In this document: positions 7,413-15,633 of the stretch, one piece after another
Position numbering within the stretch: position 1 is the first letter of the stretch
How the letters are laid out: each line of letters starts with the position of its first letter
NCBI GenBank assembly: GCA_945905295.1
Contig: CAMDPX010000020.1
Location: forward strand, 1-51,552
Length of the DNA stretch: 51,552 bases
Reading direction: 5' to 3'
Origin: Planctomyces sp. SH-PL62
GTDB lineage: Bacteria; Planctomycetota; Planctomycetia; Planctomycetales; Planctomycetaceae
Program-made: the position numbers and the translations under genes
Notes under the pieces: model-generated
Database searches by the model: none
Seen by the model: the letters and a program-made list of their open reading frames with translations, nothing else
Told to the model about the DNA's origin: nothing

Positions 7413-8879
7413 TCAACTTTCCTCCGGTCGTCCCGGTCGCTTTGGCAACAAGGTCACCGCGACCACGATGCCGCTGAGGATGAACAGGCCGCACACCAGA
7501 AAGCTGAGTCGATAGCCCAACGCGACGGGAGTCATTCCCAACGCCGTCAGCTTGTGCTGACTGACGAAATCGACGATCGCGCCGTACAAGTAGCCGGCGG
7601 GAGCGGCCGGGACCATCAGCATCGTGGCGAATGCCATGTTCCTCCGCAGGTCGTTCGTGCGCGACGCCGAGCAGATGTAGTTCGGCGAATAGACGCCGAT
7701 CAGTTCCCCCGCGCCGAAGATGCCGAAGGCGACCAAGTACCACGGCCCCGTGACCAGAAGCGCCCACACCTGCGCGAGCAGAAAGATCGTCGAGGTCGCC
7801 AGGATTCCCGTGCGCGGATTCGTGCGAGTCAGCACCCAGCCGAGCAAGGCTCCGGCAACGACTTTGAACCCGAACCGCAGCATGTTTTGCAGACCGGCGT
7901 ATTTCTCTGGCGTGTCTCCGAGCACTTCGGGCGAATACAGATTCATGTTCGACGGAATCATGTTCCCCGCGTACACGAGGATCGTGACCACCGTCGCCAA
8001 GAACAAAACTCGCTGCTTCAACAACGAGCGGAAGTGATAGACCAAAGCGACGGCCGCACCGCTCGCTGCGACGTAGCCAGCCCACCGAAACTGCTCGTCC
8101 GATTCGACCGAGGCCGCGTGCAGCAGCGCGACCGAGACGAACATCAGCGGCACGCCGATCAGCAGATCGGCCACGGCCGAGATCGGCTCACGTTCTGGTT
8201 CACGATCTACCGGCGGAACCACCAAGAATCGCGACACGAAGGCTGCCACCGCCATCACCGGGGCACCCGTTCCGAAGAGCGTGACGAAATTCCAGGGATA
8301 GGCCACGCCGGAGAATTTCCAGCCAAACAGATCGCCCCCCAACAGCGCCGTCTGAGCGAACGATCCGAGCACCGCCAAGATCGGCCCGGCCCCGAAGGCG
8401 AGGCTCAGCGCGAGTCCTCTCCGAGATTCATCCGAACCGCGACCGATCGCTTCCCACAAAAGCGCGATCGCCGCCGGCATGACTGCTCCCGAAACGCCCC
8501 CTTGCAGAATGACCATCGCCAGCTTCACCCAGTTCGGCAGCGGCAGCAGCAACGTCACGGCCAGTGTCGCCAACATGCAGGCCGACGTCGCGTAGCACAG
8601 CATCAGATTTCGCTTGAGCGACGCCACTCGCGGCGACAGCCACGCGATGATGGCCGGGATCGCAGTCATCGCGAAGAACAACGTCCCCGGCAGGTTCGAC
8701 GTGCGAGCGTCCGCTCCCAACCGATCGCACAACGACGCCTGCGTGATCCCCACATACAACACCGGGGCCGCGAGGTATTGCATCCCGGTGCAAGACGCGA
8801 AAAGAACGAGATTCCGTCGCTGCTCCGGCCAAGACAACGGGCACGCATCGTTCGGCGATTTGCTGGAAGATTCCGACAT
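7413..8879 (-). CDS. MFS transporter (paralogue A)
   Basis: 488-residue major facilitator with about 12 hydrophobic segments. It shares distinctive blocks with the second transporter at 10946-12241, notably the ends of the two C-terminal halves (LRFGFK-VAG-LGW-LTRTN, and GPWYLVAFGIFGAGEL followed by SPNY). The substrate is not readable; the setting beside Gfo/Idh/MocA dehydrogenases and aldolases suggests a sugar acid or related carbon source. The start at 8879 is preferred to 8888 because AAGGA then sits 9-10 nt upstream. Converges with the VapC-type toxin gene (12-bp gap). Confidence 0.85.
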   Translation of the reverse strand: MSESSSKSPNDACPLSWPEQRRNLVLFASCTGMQYLAAPVLYVGITQASLCDRLGADARTSNLPGTLFFAMTAIPAIIAWLSPRVASLKRNLMLCYATSACMLATLAVTLLLPLPNWVKLAMVILQGGVSGAVMPAAIALLWEAIGRGSDESRRGLALSLAFGAGPILAVLGSFAQTALLGGDLFGWKFSGVAYPWNFVTLFGTGAPVMAVAAFVSRFLVVPPVDREPEREPISAVADLLIGVPLMFVSVALLHAASVESDEQFRWAGYVAASGAAVALVYHFRSLLKQRVLFLATVVTILVYAGNMIPSNMNLYSPEVLGDTPEKYAGLQNMLRFGFKVVAGALLGWVLTRTNPRTGILATSTIFLLAQVWALLVTGPWYLVAFGIFGAGELIGVYSPNYICSASRTNDLRRNMAFATMLMVPAAPAGYLYGAIVDFVSQHKLTALGMTPVALGYRLSFLVCGLFILSGIVVAVTLLPKRPGRPEES

Positions 8880-8909
8880 CGGTGCCATTCCTTCGGAGAC
8901 CGCGCTGAA

Positions 8910-8970
8910 GTTTTTTCTGTCCCCATTTTTCTGTCAGGGCATCTGACAGAAAGATGGGGACAGAAAAAAC
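8910..8970. repeat. Palindrome with 28-nt arms and 5-nt loop
   Basis: Left arm 8910-8937, right arm 8943-8970, one mismatch. Each arm carries tttttctgtc twice in direct orientation (8912-8921 and 8926-8935 on the left), an offset of 14 nt. It lies between the MFS start and the dehydrogenase stop, both minus-strand. It might act as a terminator because of its T-runs, but the arms are far longer than needed. Confidence 0.85.
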
Positions 8971-8991
8971 AGAAAGGGATGCCGATGAAAA

Positions 8992-10038
8992 TCAGGCGAC
9001 TCTCAATGGCAGCGTGACCGCCTCGCCTTTGCGGGCGGAGATCAAGCAGGCTTCGCAGATTTCGACGGCGGCGCGGCCTTCGATTCCGCCAACTTTCGGA
9101 GGACGATGCTCGCGAACGCTATCGACGAACTCTTGGATCACACCGATGTGCGGGAACAGTCGGATCGGCGACTTCGGTTCTTTGAGATAGTCGAATCGCT
9201 CCGGCGAGTAGATCCGCTCCCACTTGTCCCCTTTGCCGAGATCGAGGAACTCAAAGTTTTCCAAGTCGAACATCGCATCGCGGCCAAAAACTTGGAAGCG
9301 CACCTCGCTGCTGGGGAGGCTCGGTGACGGCAACTCGGTCGTGATCCACATGTGGGCCATGATGCCCCCCTCAAATTCGATCTGAGCCATCACCGACTGC
9401 GCGGGAGCGGCGACGTCGCTGAAGGTCGTCGCTTGAGCGAAGACCTTGACCGCGTTGCGTCCGGTCAGCCAGCGCAAGAAGTCGGCGTTGTGCGAGGCCA
9501 TCCCCATGAACAATCCGCCGCTGCGCGGATCGGCCATCCACGGCCGCTCGTCGAACAACTGTTTTGTGAGTGGCAGCGGGAATGCCGAGACGGTCCGCAT
9601 CATGCGGACAGGGCCGATCGTGCCGTCATCAATCAACTGCTTTGCTCGTTGTGTGATCTTGCGGAAGCGTTCGGTCTTCACCACAGCGAGATTCACTCCG
9701 GCCGCCGAGCAATCCGCGATCATCTGATCGCACTCGGCGACGGTCGGAGCCATCGGCTTTTCGGCGAGCACATGCTTTCCGGCCGCCGCCGCCAATCGAG
9801 TCAATCGGGCTCGGTCCTGATCGGGAGTCGCCAAGACCACGGCCTCGACATCCGTGCGAGCCAGCAGCGATTCGACCGACGGCTCGCAGGCCACGCCGTA
9901 GTCGGCGGCTAACTTGTCGGCACGCTTGCCCCCCGTGATCGCGACCAAGTGACAACCCTGAGCGTGATGGCTGACGACCTCGCTGTAGGTTAGGCCCATG
10001 AAGCCGCTGCCGATCATGCCGATGCCGATGGATTCCAT
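8992..10038 (-). CDS. Gfo/Idh/MocA-family dehydrogenase
   Basis: NAD(P)-dependent sugar or cyclitol oxidoreductase, 348 residues. The N-terminal Rossmann fold shows GMIGSGFMG at about 7-15. The family's catalytic EKP is at about 93-95 (LAEKPMAPT). The C-terminal domain has GMASHNADFLRWLTG, giving the usual histidine/aspartate of the active site. There is no signal peptide, so cytoplasmic. Flanked by palindromes on both sides and by MFS paralogue A downstream. The precise substrate is unknown. Confidence 0.9.
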   Translation of the reverse strand: MESIGIGMIGSGFMGLTYSEVVSHHAQGCHLVAITGGKRADKLAADYGVACEPSVESLLARTDVEAVVLATPDQDRARLTRLAAAAGKHVLAEKPMAPTVAECDQMIADCSAAGVNLAVVKTERFRKITQRAKQLIDDGTIGPVRMMRTVSAFPLPLTKQLFDERPWMADPRSGGLFMGMASHNADFLRWLTGRNAVKVFAQATTFSDVAAPAQSVMAQIEFEGGIMAHMWITTELPSPSLPSSEVRFQVFGRDAMFDLENFEFLDLGKGDKWERIYSPERFDYLKEPKSPIRLFPHIGVIQEFVDSVREHRPPKVGGIEGRAAVEICEACLISARKGEAVTLPLRVA

Positions 10039-10070
10039 TTTTGCCTCCTAGGTCGCTGGATTTTGAAGGG

Positions 10071-10134
10071 GCCCGACGAATCGAAGGAGACGACGAATGA
10101 TCTCTCATTCGTCGTCTCCTTCGATTCGTCGGGC
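10071..10134. repeat. gacgaat-family palindrome, copy 1
   Basis: Perfect arms 10071-10100 and 10105-10134 with a 4-nt loop. Each arm contains gacgaat twice, offset by 17 nt. The same family recurs at 12333-12408 and 43137-43206. It sits between the dehydrogenase start and the amidohydrolase stop. Confidence 0.92.
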
Positions 10135-10143
10135 TCTTGTGCA

Positions 10144-10938
10144 TTAAGACAATTCAAACAACCGCTCGGCGTTCTCGCACAGAATCAGCCGCTTCTCGTG
10201 ATCGGTCAGGTCGGCATGATCAATGCGGATGCGTTGCATCGACGTGTGATACAGCGGCGAATCAGTCCCGAACAGGACTCGCTCGGCCCCGACTTCGCGG
10301 ACGGCCCATTCGATGAGGTTCGGTGTGATCGACCGGGCGCTCGATGTGTCGGCGAAGACGTTGCCGTGACGGCTCTGCTGGATGGCTCGAACCTGATGTG
10401 TGTGGTCGCCGTCCCAACCGCAGCCGATGTGAGCCAGGATCAGCTTCGCTTCCGGAAACTGATTGGCGAAGACGACCAACTCGGCTGCGAGACTGTTCTT
10501 CTCGCTGCTGTGCGACAGCACGACGGCGCGGTGCCGAGCGGCGAACTCGAAGATCACCGTGCCGTGGTCCTGAATCAGATAGAGATGTTCTTCCGGGTGA
10601 ATCTTGATTCCGACACAGGTGGGAAGCTGCAGCATCTCTTCGGCTTGTTGGTAGGTCTCCGGCCGACGCGGGTCGATCACGACGTACTGCAACAGTCCCG
10701 GCGCGGCAGCCACGATCCGCGCGGCGTTGCGATTGCCGATGACGGCGTCCGCCTTGCCTCGCGGCAGCAGACTTTCCAGCGGAGAGACAATCGTCAGCCG
10801 GACGTTCGCACGCCGCGCTCGTTCGGCCACGACGGCGGCATCTCCGGTCATCAGTTCGTTGATCAGGTCTGGCCGGCCGCAGTCGTAGCGACCGTAGTGA
10901 GCATGAACGTCGATCGCGCTGATGGATTCAGTTCCCAT
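10144..10938 (-). CDS. Amidohydrolase-family metal-dependent hydrolase
   Basis: TIM-barrel hydrolase of the amidohydrolase-2 type, 264 residues. Metal-site residues are visible: DVHAHYG at 10-16 (His12, His14), a later His in GIKIHPEE, His in LILAHIGCG, and Asp in LFGTDSPLY. No signal peptide. It starts 7 bp after the stop of the MFS gene on the same strand, so the two form an operon. Members hydrolyse lactones or decarboxylate aromatic acids; the true reaction here is unknown, though lactone opening would fit next to a sugar dehydrogenase (inference). Confidence 0.85.
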   Translation of the reverse strand: MGTESISAIDVHAHYGRYDCGRPDLINELMTGDAAVVAERARRANVRLTIVSPLESLLPRGKADAVIGNRNAARIVAAAPGLLQYVVIDPRRPETYQQAEEMLQLPTCVGIKIHPEEHLYLIQDHGTVIFEFAARHRAVVLSHSSEKNSLAAELVVFANQFPEAKLILAHIGCGWDGDHTHQVRAIQQSRHGNVFADTSSARSITPNLIEWAVREVGAERVLFGTDSPLYHTSMQRIRIDHADLTDHEKRLILCENAERLFELS

Positions 10939-10945
10939 GACATTC

Positions 10946-12241
10946 TCACTTCATATCTTGTGGAGCCGGCCGCGCGGGCAGGACAACGATCATCAACAAC
11001 ATCGCCGCCAGCAGGATGCCGGTGGCGGTGTAAAAGCTGGCGATGCGGCCCCAACGATCGGAGATCAGACCGAAGAGCACCGAGGCGAAACCAACTAGCG
11101 AGCCGAGCAAACTCAGGTACGCCATGTTCGCTCGCACTTGCGATTTGCTCGACGACGTAGCGATGTAGTTTGGAAAGTAAGCCCCGAACAGTTCGCCCGC
11201 ACCGAGCAACCCGAACGAGATCAAATACCACGGACCCGTCACGTTGAGCACCCAGCCCATGCCGATTACCAGGATTGTCGTGGTCGTCAGCAGCAATGTT
11301 TTGGCATTGGTTCTCGTCAGCAACCAGCCCAGCCCGAATCCCGCGACCGCCTTGAATCCGAATCGCAGGAATTGCTGAGTCCCCATCGAACTGGCCGACG
11401 CTTCTCCCAGAGCGTCTTTCGCGTGGAGCGAGACGTTATCAAAGATCGCGTTGCCTCCCGAATAGACCAGGAAGTAGCCGATGGCTCCAAAGATCAACGG
11501 GCGGTAGGTGAAGAAGTCTCGCAGTCCGCCGAGGATCTCGGTCAATCGCGATTCGTCGGTTGGCTCGTCCGTCGGCAGCGGCACGACAAAGGACGCTGCG
11601 ATCAGCGTCTCCAGCAACATCAACGGAGCGGCCGCCGCGAACAACACCAGAAAGTTTTGAGGAAACGCCAATCCCAGCGACATCCCCGCGATGGGGGTCG
11701 TCGAGAACAACGCTTGTTGAGCCAACGATCCGACGCAGGCGAACAACGGACCGACTCCAAACGCGACCCCCAGCGCATGTCCGCGTCGCGAAGTCGAGAC
11801 GCCACGGCGCAGCACCTCCCAGAGTGTTGTCAGCATCACGCCATTGCTCATGCCCAGCACCGCGCCGTGAGTGATGACGATGATCGTGACAATGCTGGGC
11901 GACAGCCGCAGCCAGATGGCGAGCGCCACCGCTCCCGTGATGGCGGCCATCAAGATCAACGGAAAGACCAGCAGCGGCTTGAGCAGTTTCGGCTGCGGCA
12001 AAAACCAGGCGACAATAATCGGCACCGCCGTCAGCCACTGATAAACCGCATGGGGCAGGTTGGCGATCGTGTCGCTGTTGCCCAATTCTTTCAGCAAGTT
12101 GGCGTGCGTCAGTCCAACATACGAGACCGGAGCCGCCAAATAGAACAGGCACCAAAATCCCGCGAAGCAAAATATGTTGCGAGCCTGCTGAGCCGGCGAC
12201 AGCGGGCAATCGTCTTCCGTCGGCGGATTCGGTTCGGACAT
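10946..12241 (-). CDS. MFS transporter (paralogue B)
   Basis: 431 residues, about 12 transmembrane segments, paralogous to the protein encoded at 7413-8879 (shared blocks LRFGFKAVAGFGLGWLLTRT and GPWYLISFGLLGAGELFG). The start at 12241 follows GAGGTG 7-8 nt upstream. The longer frame to 12304 has no such signal. First gene of an operon with the amidohydrolase. The unit is divergent from the second Gfo/Idh/MocA gene and is bracketed by two gacgaat-family palindromes. Confidence 0.87.
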   Translation of the reverse strand: MSEPNPPTEDDCPLSPAQQARNIFCFAGFWCLFYLAAPVSYVGLTHANLLKELGNSDTIANLPHAVYQWLTAVPIIVAWFLPQPKLLKPLLVFPLILMAAITGAVALAIWLRLSPSIVTIIVITHGAVLGMSNGVMLTTLWEVLRRGVSTSRRGHALGVAFGVGPLFACVGSLAQQALFSTTPIAGMSLGLAFPQNFLVLFAAAAPLMLLETLIAASFVVPLPTDEPTDESRLTEILGGLRDFFTYRPLIFGAIGYFLVYSGGNAIFDNVSLHAKDALGEASASSMGTQQFLRFGFKAVAGFGLGWLLTRTNAKTLLLTTTTILVIGMGWVLNVTGPWYLISFGLLGAGELFGAYFPNYIATSSSKSQVRANMAYLSLLGSLVGFASVLFGLISDRWGRIASFYTATGILLAAMLLMIVVLPARPAPQDMK

Positions 12242-12332
12242 GCGACACCTCGGCGTTGTTTCGAGGTTCCTTTCTAACAGCAACCTTCGACGAGCGGCAG
12301 GCAACTGGCGGGGCGAATGGGGCAGACGATAA

Positions 12333-12408
12333 AAGAGCCCGACGAATCGAAGGAGACGACGAATGAAATGCAGCCCATTCGTCGTCTCCTTCGATTCGTC
12401 GGGCTCTT
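12333..12408. repeat. gacgaat-family palindrome, copy 2
   Basis: Perfect 33-nt arms at 12333-12365 and 12376-12408 with a 10-nt loop (aaatgcagcc). The arms match those at 10071-10134 for 30 nt. The loop ending tgcagcc is also found in the loops of the unrelated-arm palindromes at 14590-14671 and 15547-15622. It lies in the divergent gap between MFS paralogue B and a dehydrogenase gene. Confidence 0.93.
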
Positions 12409-12441
12409 CTTTTCTTAATCACAGATTCAATTCGAGACGCC

Positions 12442-13485
12442 ATGAGCAATCGAATCTACCGCGCGGGAATCATCGGCCTCGGATTCATCGGCGGCGGCGA
12501 CCAAGTTTCCGGTGACCGGCTCGGCCAACGAGTTACCGACCTGGATGGCAATCATCGCGAGGCGTTTTCGAATCACCCACGAGTCCAACTGGTCGCCGGC
12601 AGCAGCCGCGATGCCGGACGCCGCGAGCGATTCTCGCAACGAACCAACGCGAAGACGTACGCCGATTGGCGAGAGATGCTGGCGAGCGAGAAGCTGGACA
12701 TCGTCGGTGTCGCTTCATTCGCGTCGAGTCATGCGGAGTTGGTCATCGCCTGCGCCGAGAACGGCGTCCGCGCGATTTTCTGCGAGAAGCCAATCGCCAC
12801 TCGGATCGCCGATGCCGAGCGAATGGCGGCCGCGTGCGAGTCAGCCGGGAGTCTGCTGGTCATCAATCACAACCGCCGGTTTCATCCGCAGTATCGCGAG
12901 TTGCAACGCCGCATCGCGGCCGGTGAATTGGGTGAACTCACAGGTGTTTGGCTGCAATGGGGGACCGGCCGGCTCGGCAACGTCGGCACGCATTTCATTG
13001 ATGCCGCGATGATGCTGACCGGCCGCCGAGTCCAAGCCGTGTCGGCGACGCTCGATTCAACGGGCCGTCCCGATTGCCGAGGCTCCGAGTTCCGCGATCC
13101 AGGCGGCTGGGCGATGCTGCGGTTCGACGGCGGACTGATGGGGCACCTCCATGCTCCGGACAACCCGACTGGTCCGGTCATGATTGCGGTTCAAGGAACG
13201 CTCGGCCGAGCACAAGTCGCTGGTGGAATTGCCGAGATCACTTATTGGAACGGCCAACACGAGACGTTGTCGCCGCCCCAAGATCCCGCGACTTCGATGG
13301 ACATCGCCGTACGCGAAATCGTCGCTTGGCTGGATGATCGAATTCCGGTTTGTTGCTCGGCCGAGGAATCGGTGAAGACTCTTGAAATCATTCTTGCCTG
13401 TCACGTTTCGCATGCTCGACGAGCATCGTGGATCGGTCTGCCACTCTCGGGCGCGGATCGCGAATTTGAAGTGCTGAGTGGCTGA
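12442..13485 (+). CDS. Gfo/Idh/MocA-family dehydrogenase
   Basis: 347 residues. Rossmann motif GIIGLGFIGGG at about 9-19, catalytic EKP in CEKPIATR near 115, and active-site block GTHFIDAAMMLTG near 190. It is a separate subfamily from the dehydrogenase at 8992-10038, since the sequences differ well beyond the shared motifs. It starts a short plus-strand series with the aldolase gene that follows, a cacacggatg-family palindrome lying between them. The substrate is unknown. Confidence 0.9.
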   Translation: MSNRIYRAGIIGLGFIGGGDQVSGDRLGQRVTDLDGNHREAFSNHPRVQLVAGSSRDAGRRERFSQRTNAKTYADWREMLASEKLDIVGVASFASSHAELVIACAENGVRAIFCEKPIATRIADAERMAAACESAGSLLVINHNRRFHPQYRELQRRIAAGELGELTGVWLQWGTGRLGNVGTHFIDAAMMLTGRRVQAVSATLDSTGRPDCRGSEFRDPGGWAMLRFDGGLMGHLHAPDNPTGPVMIAVQGTLGRAQVAGGIAEITYWNGQHETLSPPQDPATSMDIAVREIVAWLDDRIPVCCSAEESVKTLEIILACHVSHARRASWIGLPLSGADREFEVLSG

Positions 13486-13494
13486 TCGAACCTT

Positions 13495-13579
13495 CGCACA
13501 CGGATGCGTGAGGCGCACACGGATGAATGGCATCGACGAAACTGTCTTCATCCGTGTGAGCCTCTCGCATCCGTGTGCG
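13495..13579. repeat. cacacggatg-family palindrome, copy 1
   Basis: Arms 13495-13526 and 13548-13579, two mismatches, loop 21 nt. Each arm has cacacggatg twice, offset 19 nt. It begins 9 nt after the dehydrogenase stop. Near-identical arms occur at 14590-14671 and 15547-15622, and a variant at 34190-34300. Confidence 0.92.
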
Positions 13580-13633
13580 TAGTCCGCTTCCGTAAACGAA
13601 AGCCAGACATTTTCTCACTCAAAGGAGTTCCCC

Positions 13634-14575
13634 ATGCCTGACATCACTGAAATCAAACGCACTTTGCGTGGACCGATGATTCCGGTCATCACCAATCTCA
13701 ACGACGATCTGACGATCGACCATTCGGCCATTACCGAGAACGTGCGGTTCGTCGTCGACCGCGGCATCGTGCGCGGCCAAGGGGTGCTGCTGGCGGTCGG
13801 AGCCGGGGGCGATTTTCCGATGCTGAGGCTGGATGAACGTAAGGAAGTCGCTCACACGATCGTCACGGCGGCGAAGGGCCAAGTACCAGTGATTGTCGGT
13901 GCTCAAGATACGAACCCAGCCGTCTCGATCGAGATCGCGCAATGGGCGGAAGAAATCGGAGCCGATGCGGTGCAGATGAGCGCGGGTTACTACTACGCCT
14001 CCAGTGAGGAAGACTGTCTGCGATATTTCCAAGCCGTTCACGACGCGACGAGCCGCATCGGACTCATGATCTACAACACGCATTGGGAGGGCTATAACCT
14101 GTCGCTCGACCAAGTCGCTCGGCTGGCCGAGTTGCCACGCTGCGTGTCGCTGAAGTGGTCGACGCCCGACGGAGGTTACAGCTACGTGCGCGGAGTCCAC
14201 CGCTTCGCAGATCGGTTCGCTGTCGTGGATAACCAAGGACTCGCCGTGATGAATCATTTGTTGGGCGGCACCGGGTTCATCACGCACCTGGCCACGATCT
14301 GGCCGGAGCATCAAGTCGAAATGTGGAAACGTCTGGAAGCGGGCGACTATGTGACGGCTCAGCGAATGCAGACAGAAGCCAAATGGCCTTGGAGCGATTT
14401 TCGATCAAAGATGTGGGACCGCACGGCGGCCGAAAGCCCGGTCGTCAAGGCCGCGCTGGAACTCTGCGGCCGACCGGGCGGGCCGAATCGGTTGCCGACG
14501 CGATCGCTGAATTCGGCTGAACGCGCGGAGTTACGCGAACTGCTGGCACGGATTGGGGTGCCGCATCTTCGATAA
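13634..14575 (+). CDS. DapA/N-acetylneuraminate lyase-family aldolase (1)
   Basis: Class I aldolase of the dihydrodipicolinate synthase superfamily, 313 residues, cytoplasmic. Schiff-base lysine in CVSLKWST (Lys174) and catalytic tyrosine in LMIYNTHW (Tyr147). The carboxylate-binding GTTGE loop of the family is altered to VGAGGDFP near 55-62, so the substrate is probably not the usual pyruvate/aspartate-semialdehyde pair. The start has AAGGAG 6-7 nt upstream. A second, clearly different member lies at 15634-16551. The surrounding dehydrogenases suggest 2-keto-3-deoxy sugar acid or related catabolism (inference). Confidence 0.88.
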   Translation: MPDITEIKRTLRGPMIPVITNLNDDLTIDHSAITENVRFVVDRGIVRGQGVLLAVGAGGDFPMLRLDERKEVAHTIVTAAKGQVPVIVGAQDTNPAVSIEIAQWAEEIGADAVQMSAGYYYASSEEDCLRYFQAVHDATSRIGLMIYNTHWEGYNLSLDQVARLAELPRCVSLKWSTPDGGYSYVRGVHRFADRFAVVDNQGLAVMNHLLGGTGFITHLATIWPEHQVEMWKRLEAGDYVTAQRMQTEAKWPWSDFRSKMWDRTAAESPVVKAALELCGRPGGPNRLPTRSLNSAERAELRELLARIGVPHLR

Positions 14576-14589
14576 GGATTTTTGCGGGG

Positions 14590-14671
14590 CTTCGCACACG
14601 GATGCGAGAGGCGCACACGGATGAAGACAATGCAGCCCATCCGTGTGCGCCTCTCGCATCCGTGTGCGAAG
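14590..14671. repeat. cacacggatg-family palindrome, copy 2
   Basis: Perfect 34-nt arms at 14590-14623 and 14638-14671; the 14-nt loop differs by a single base from that of copy 3. Each arm has cacacggatg twice at 19-nt offset. It lies between the aldolase and the GxxExxY gene, which converge here. Confidence 0.94.
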
Positions 14672-14703
14672 TACCGGCACCAACCGGCACTGATTGAACC
14701 ACT

Positions 14704-15501
14704 TCACTGCACACGAACCCCACGAAGCTCCAACCGCTCTTTCCCAAGGTTCGCAACAACTCCGAAGTGTTGCCGCAGGTTTTTGAGATACGATCGCGCA
14801 CGCTCGATATCGTAGAGGTCGATCCCGTCCCGCAACGCCGTGATCAGGCAAACGATGCGTGAGGACACGCAGAGACATTCCAATTCAAAGAGGCCGATCT
14901 CGTGCGAATTGAACAACGGCAGCACTTTTGGCTTGAGCTGATAGGGAAGCGGCCGCATTCGCAATGCCGTCTGGGCCAACTTCTGGTACGTCGCTTCGCC
15001 GTAGCCCAATCCGAACTGGTGACCAATTTCCAGAAGGATCTCTCGAAGGCTGGTTAGAAGCGTTTTGTCTTCACCTTCAATCGCCCCTTTGACGACATCC
15101 CAATCTTCGTGAATGACCGGCGGCTTCGAGTCAAACAAGATCCGGTCGTCATGGACCCGCCCCAAACCGAAGTTGACCAAGAATCCGAGCCGGATGTCGG
15201 TCGCCTTCAAATACGAGAACAATTGAATGTAGTTCTCACGAGCGAACTCTTCTCGCTGCGCCTTGAGTTCCAGAACGACGCGCTCGGCCACGATGAAGTC
15301 TGGAAAGAACGAGACAGATTTCTGGCCACGATATGTCAGCGAGACTTCTGGCTTCGAGCGGAACGGAATTCGACGAGCCGTAAACGCGGCGATCAACCCT
15401 TTCTGATAGGCGTCCTCCGGAAGCCCTAAACCGACTTGGTTGTGGACGTCGAAGAAGCACCGCTTGATTTCACCTGTCAATTCTTCGTCGACTAATGGCA
15501 T
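14704..15501 (-). CDS. GxxExxY protein with a duplicated domain
   Basis: 265 residues made of two GxxExxY units. The first (about 1-130) has GLPEDAY at 26-32 and a PD-(D/E)xK nuclease-like core: FFPDFIV (Asp68), VVLELKA (Glu78, Lys80). The second (about 145-265) has GYGEATY at 166-172, but the core becomes FELECL, where the lysine position is Glu208, and the PD aspartate is gone. The usual family protein is a single unit of about 125 residues, so this is a tandem fusion with one probably inactive half. The family's function is not known. The gene is bracketed by two nearly identical palindromes. Confidence 0.88.
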   Translation of the reverse strand: MPLVDEELTGEIKRCFFDVHNQVGLGLPEDAYQKGLIAAFTARRIPFRSKPEVSLTYRGQKSVSFFPDFIVAERVVLELKAQREEFARENYIQLFSYLKATDIRLGFLVNFGLGRVHDDRILFDSKPPVIHEDWDVVKGAIEGEDKTLLTSLREILLEIGHQFGLGYGEATYQKLAQTALRMRPLPYQLKPKVLPLFNSHEIGLFELECLCVSSRIVCLITALRDGIDLYDIERARSYLKNLRQHFGVVANLGKERLELRGVRVQ

Positions 15502-15546
15502 GGGGTGTCTCCTGGATTTGGGGCTGTGATTGGGGAGAGGGCACTA

Positions 15547-15622
15547 CGCACACGGATGCGAGAGGCGCACACGGATGAAGACAGTGCAGCCCATCCGTGT
15601 GCGCCTCTCGCATCCGTGTGCG
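15547..15622. repeat. cacacggatg-family palindrome, copy 3
   Basis: Perfect 31-nt arms at 15547-15577 and 15592-15622 with a 14-nt loop differing by one base from copy 2. It lies between the start of the GxxExxY gene and the stop of the second aldolase gene. Confidence 0.94.
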
Positions 15623-15633
15623 AAGCAGTTTCA

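Noticed and set aside
10071-15622. CRISPR array from the repeated cacacggatg and gacgaat sequences
   Set aside because: Copies are palindromes about 1-2 kb apart in separate gaps, with no short regular spacers and no cas genes.
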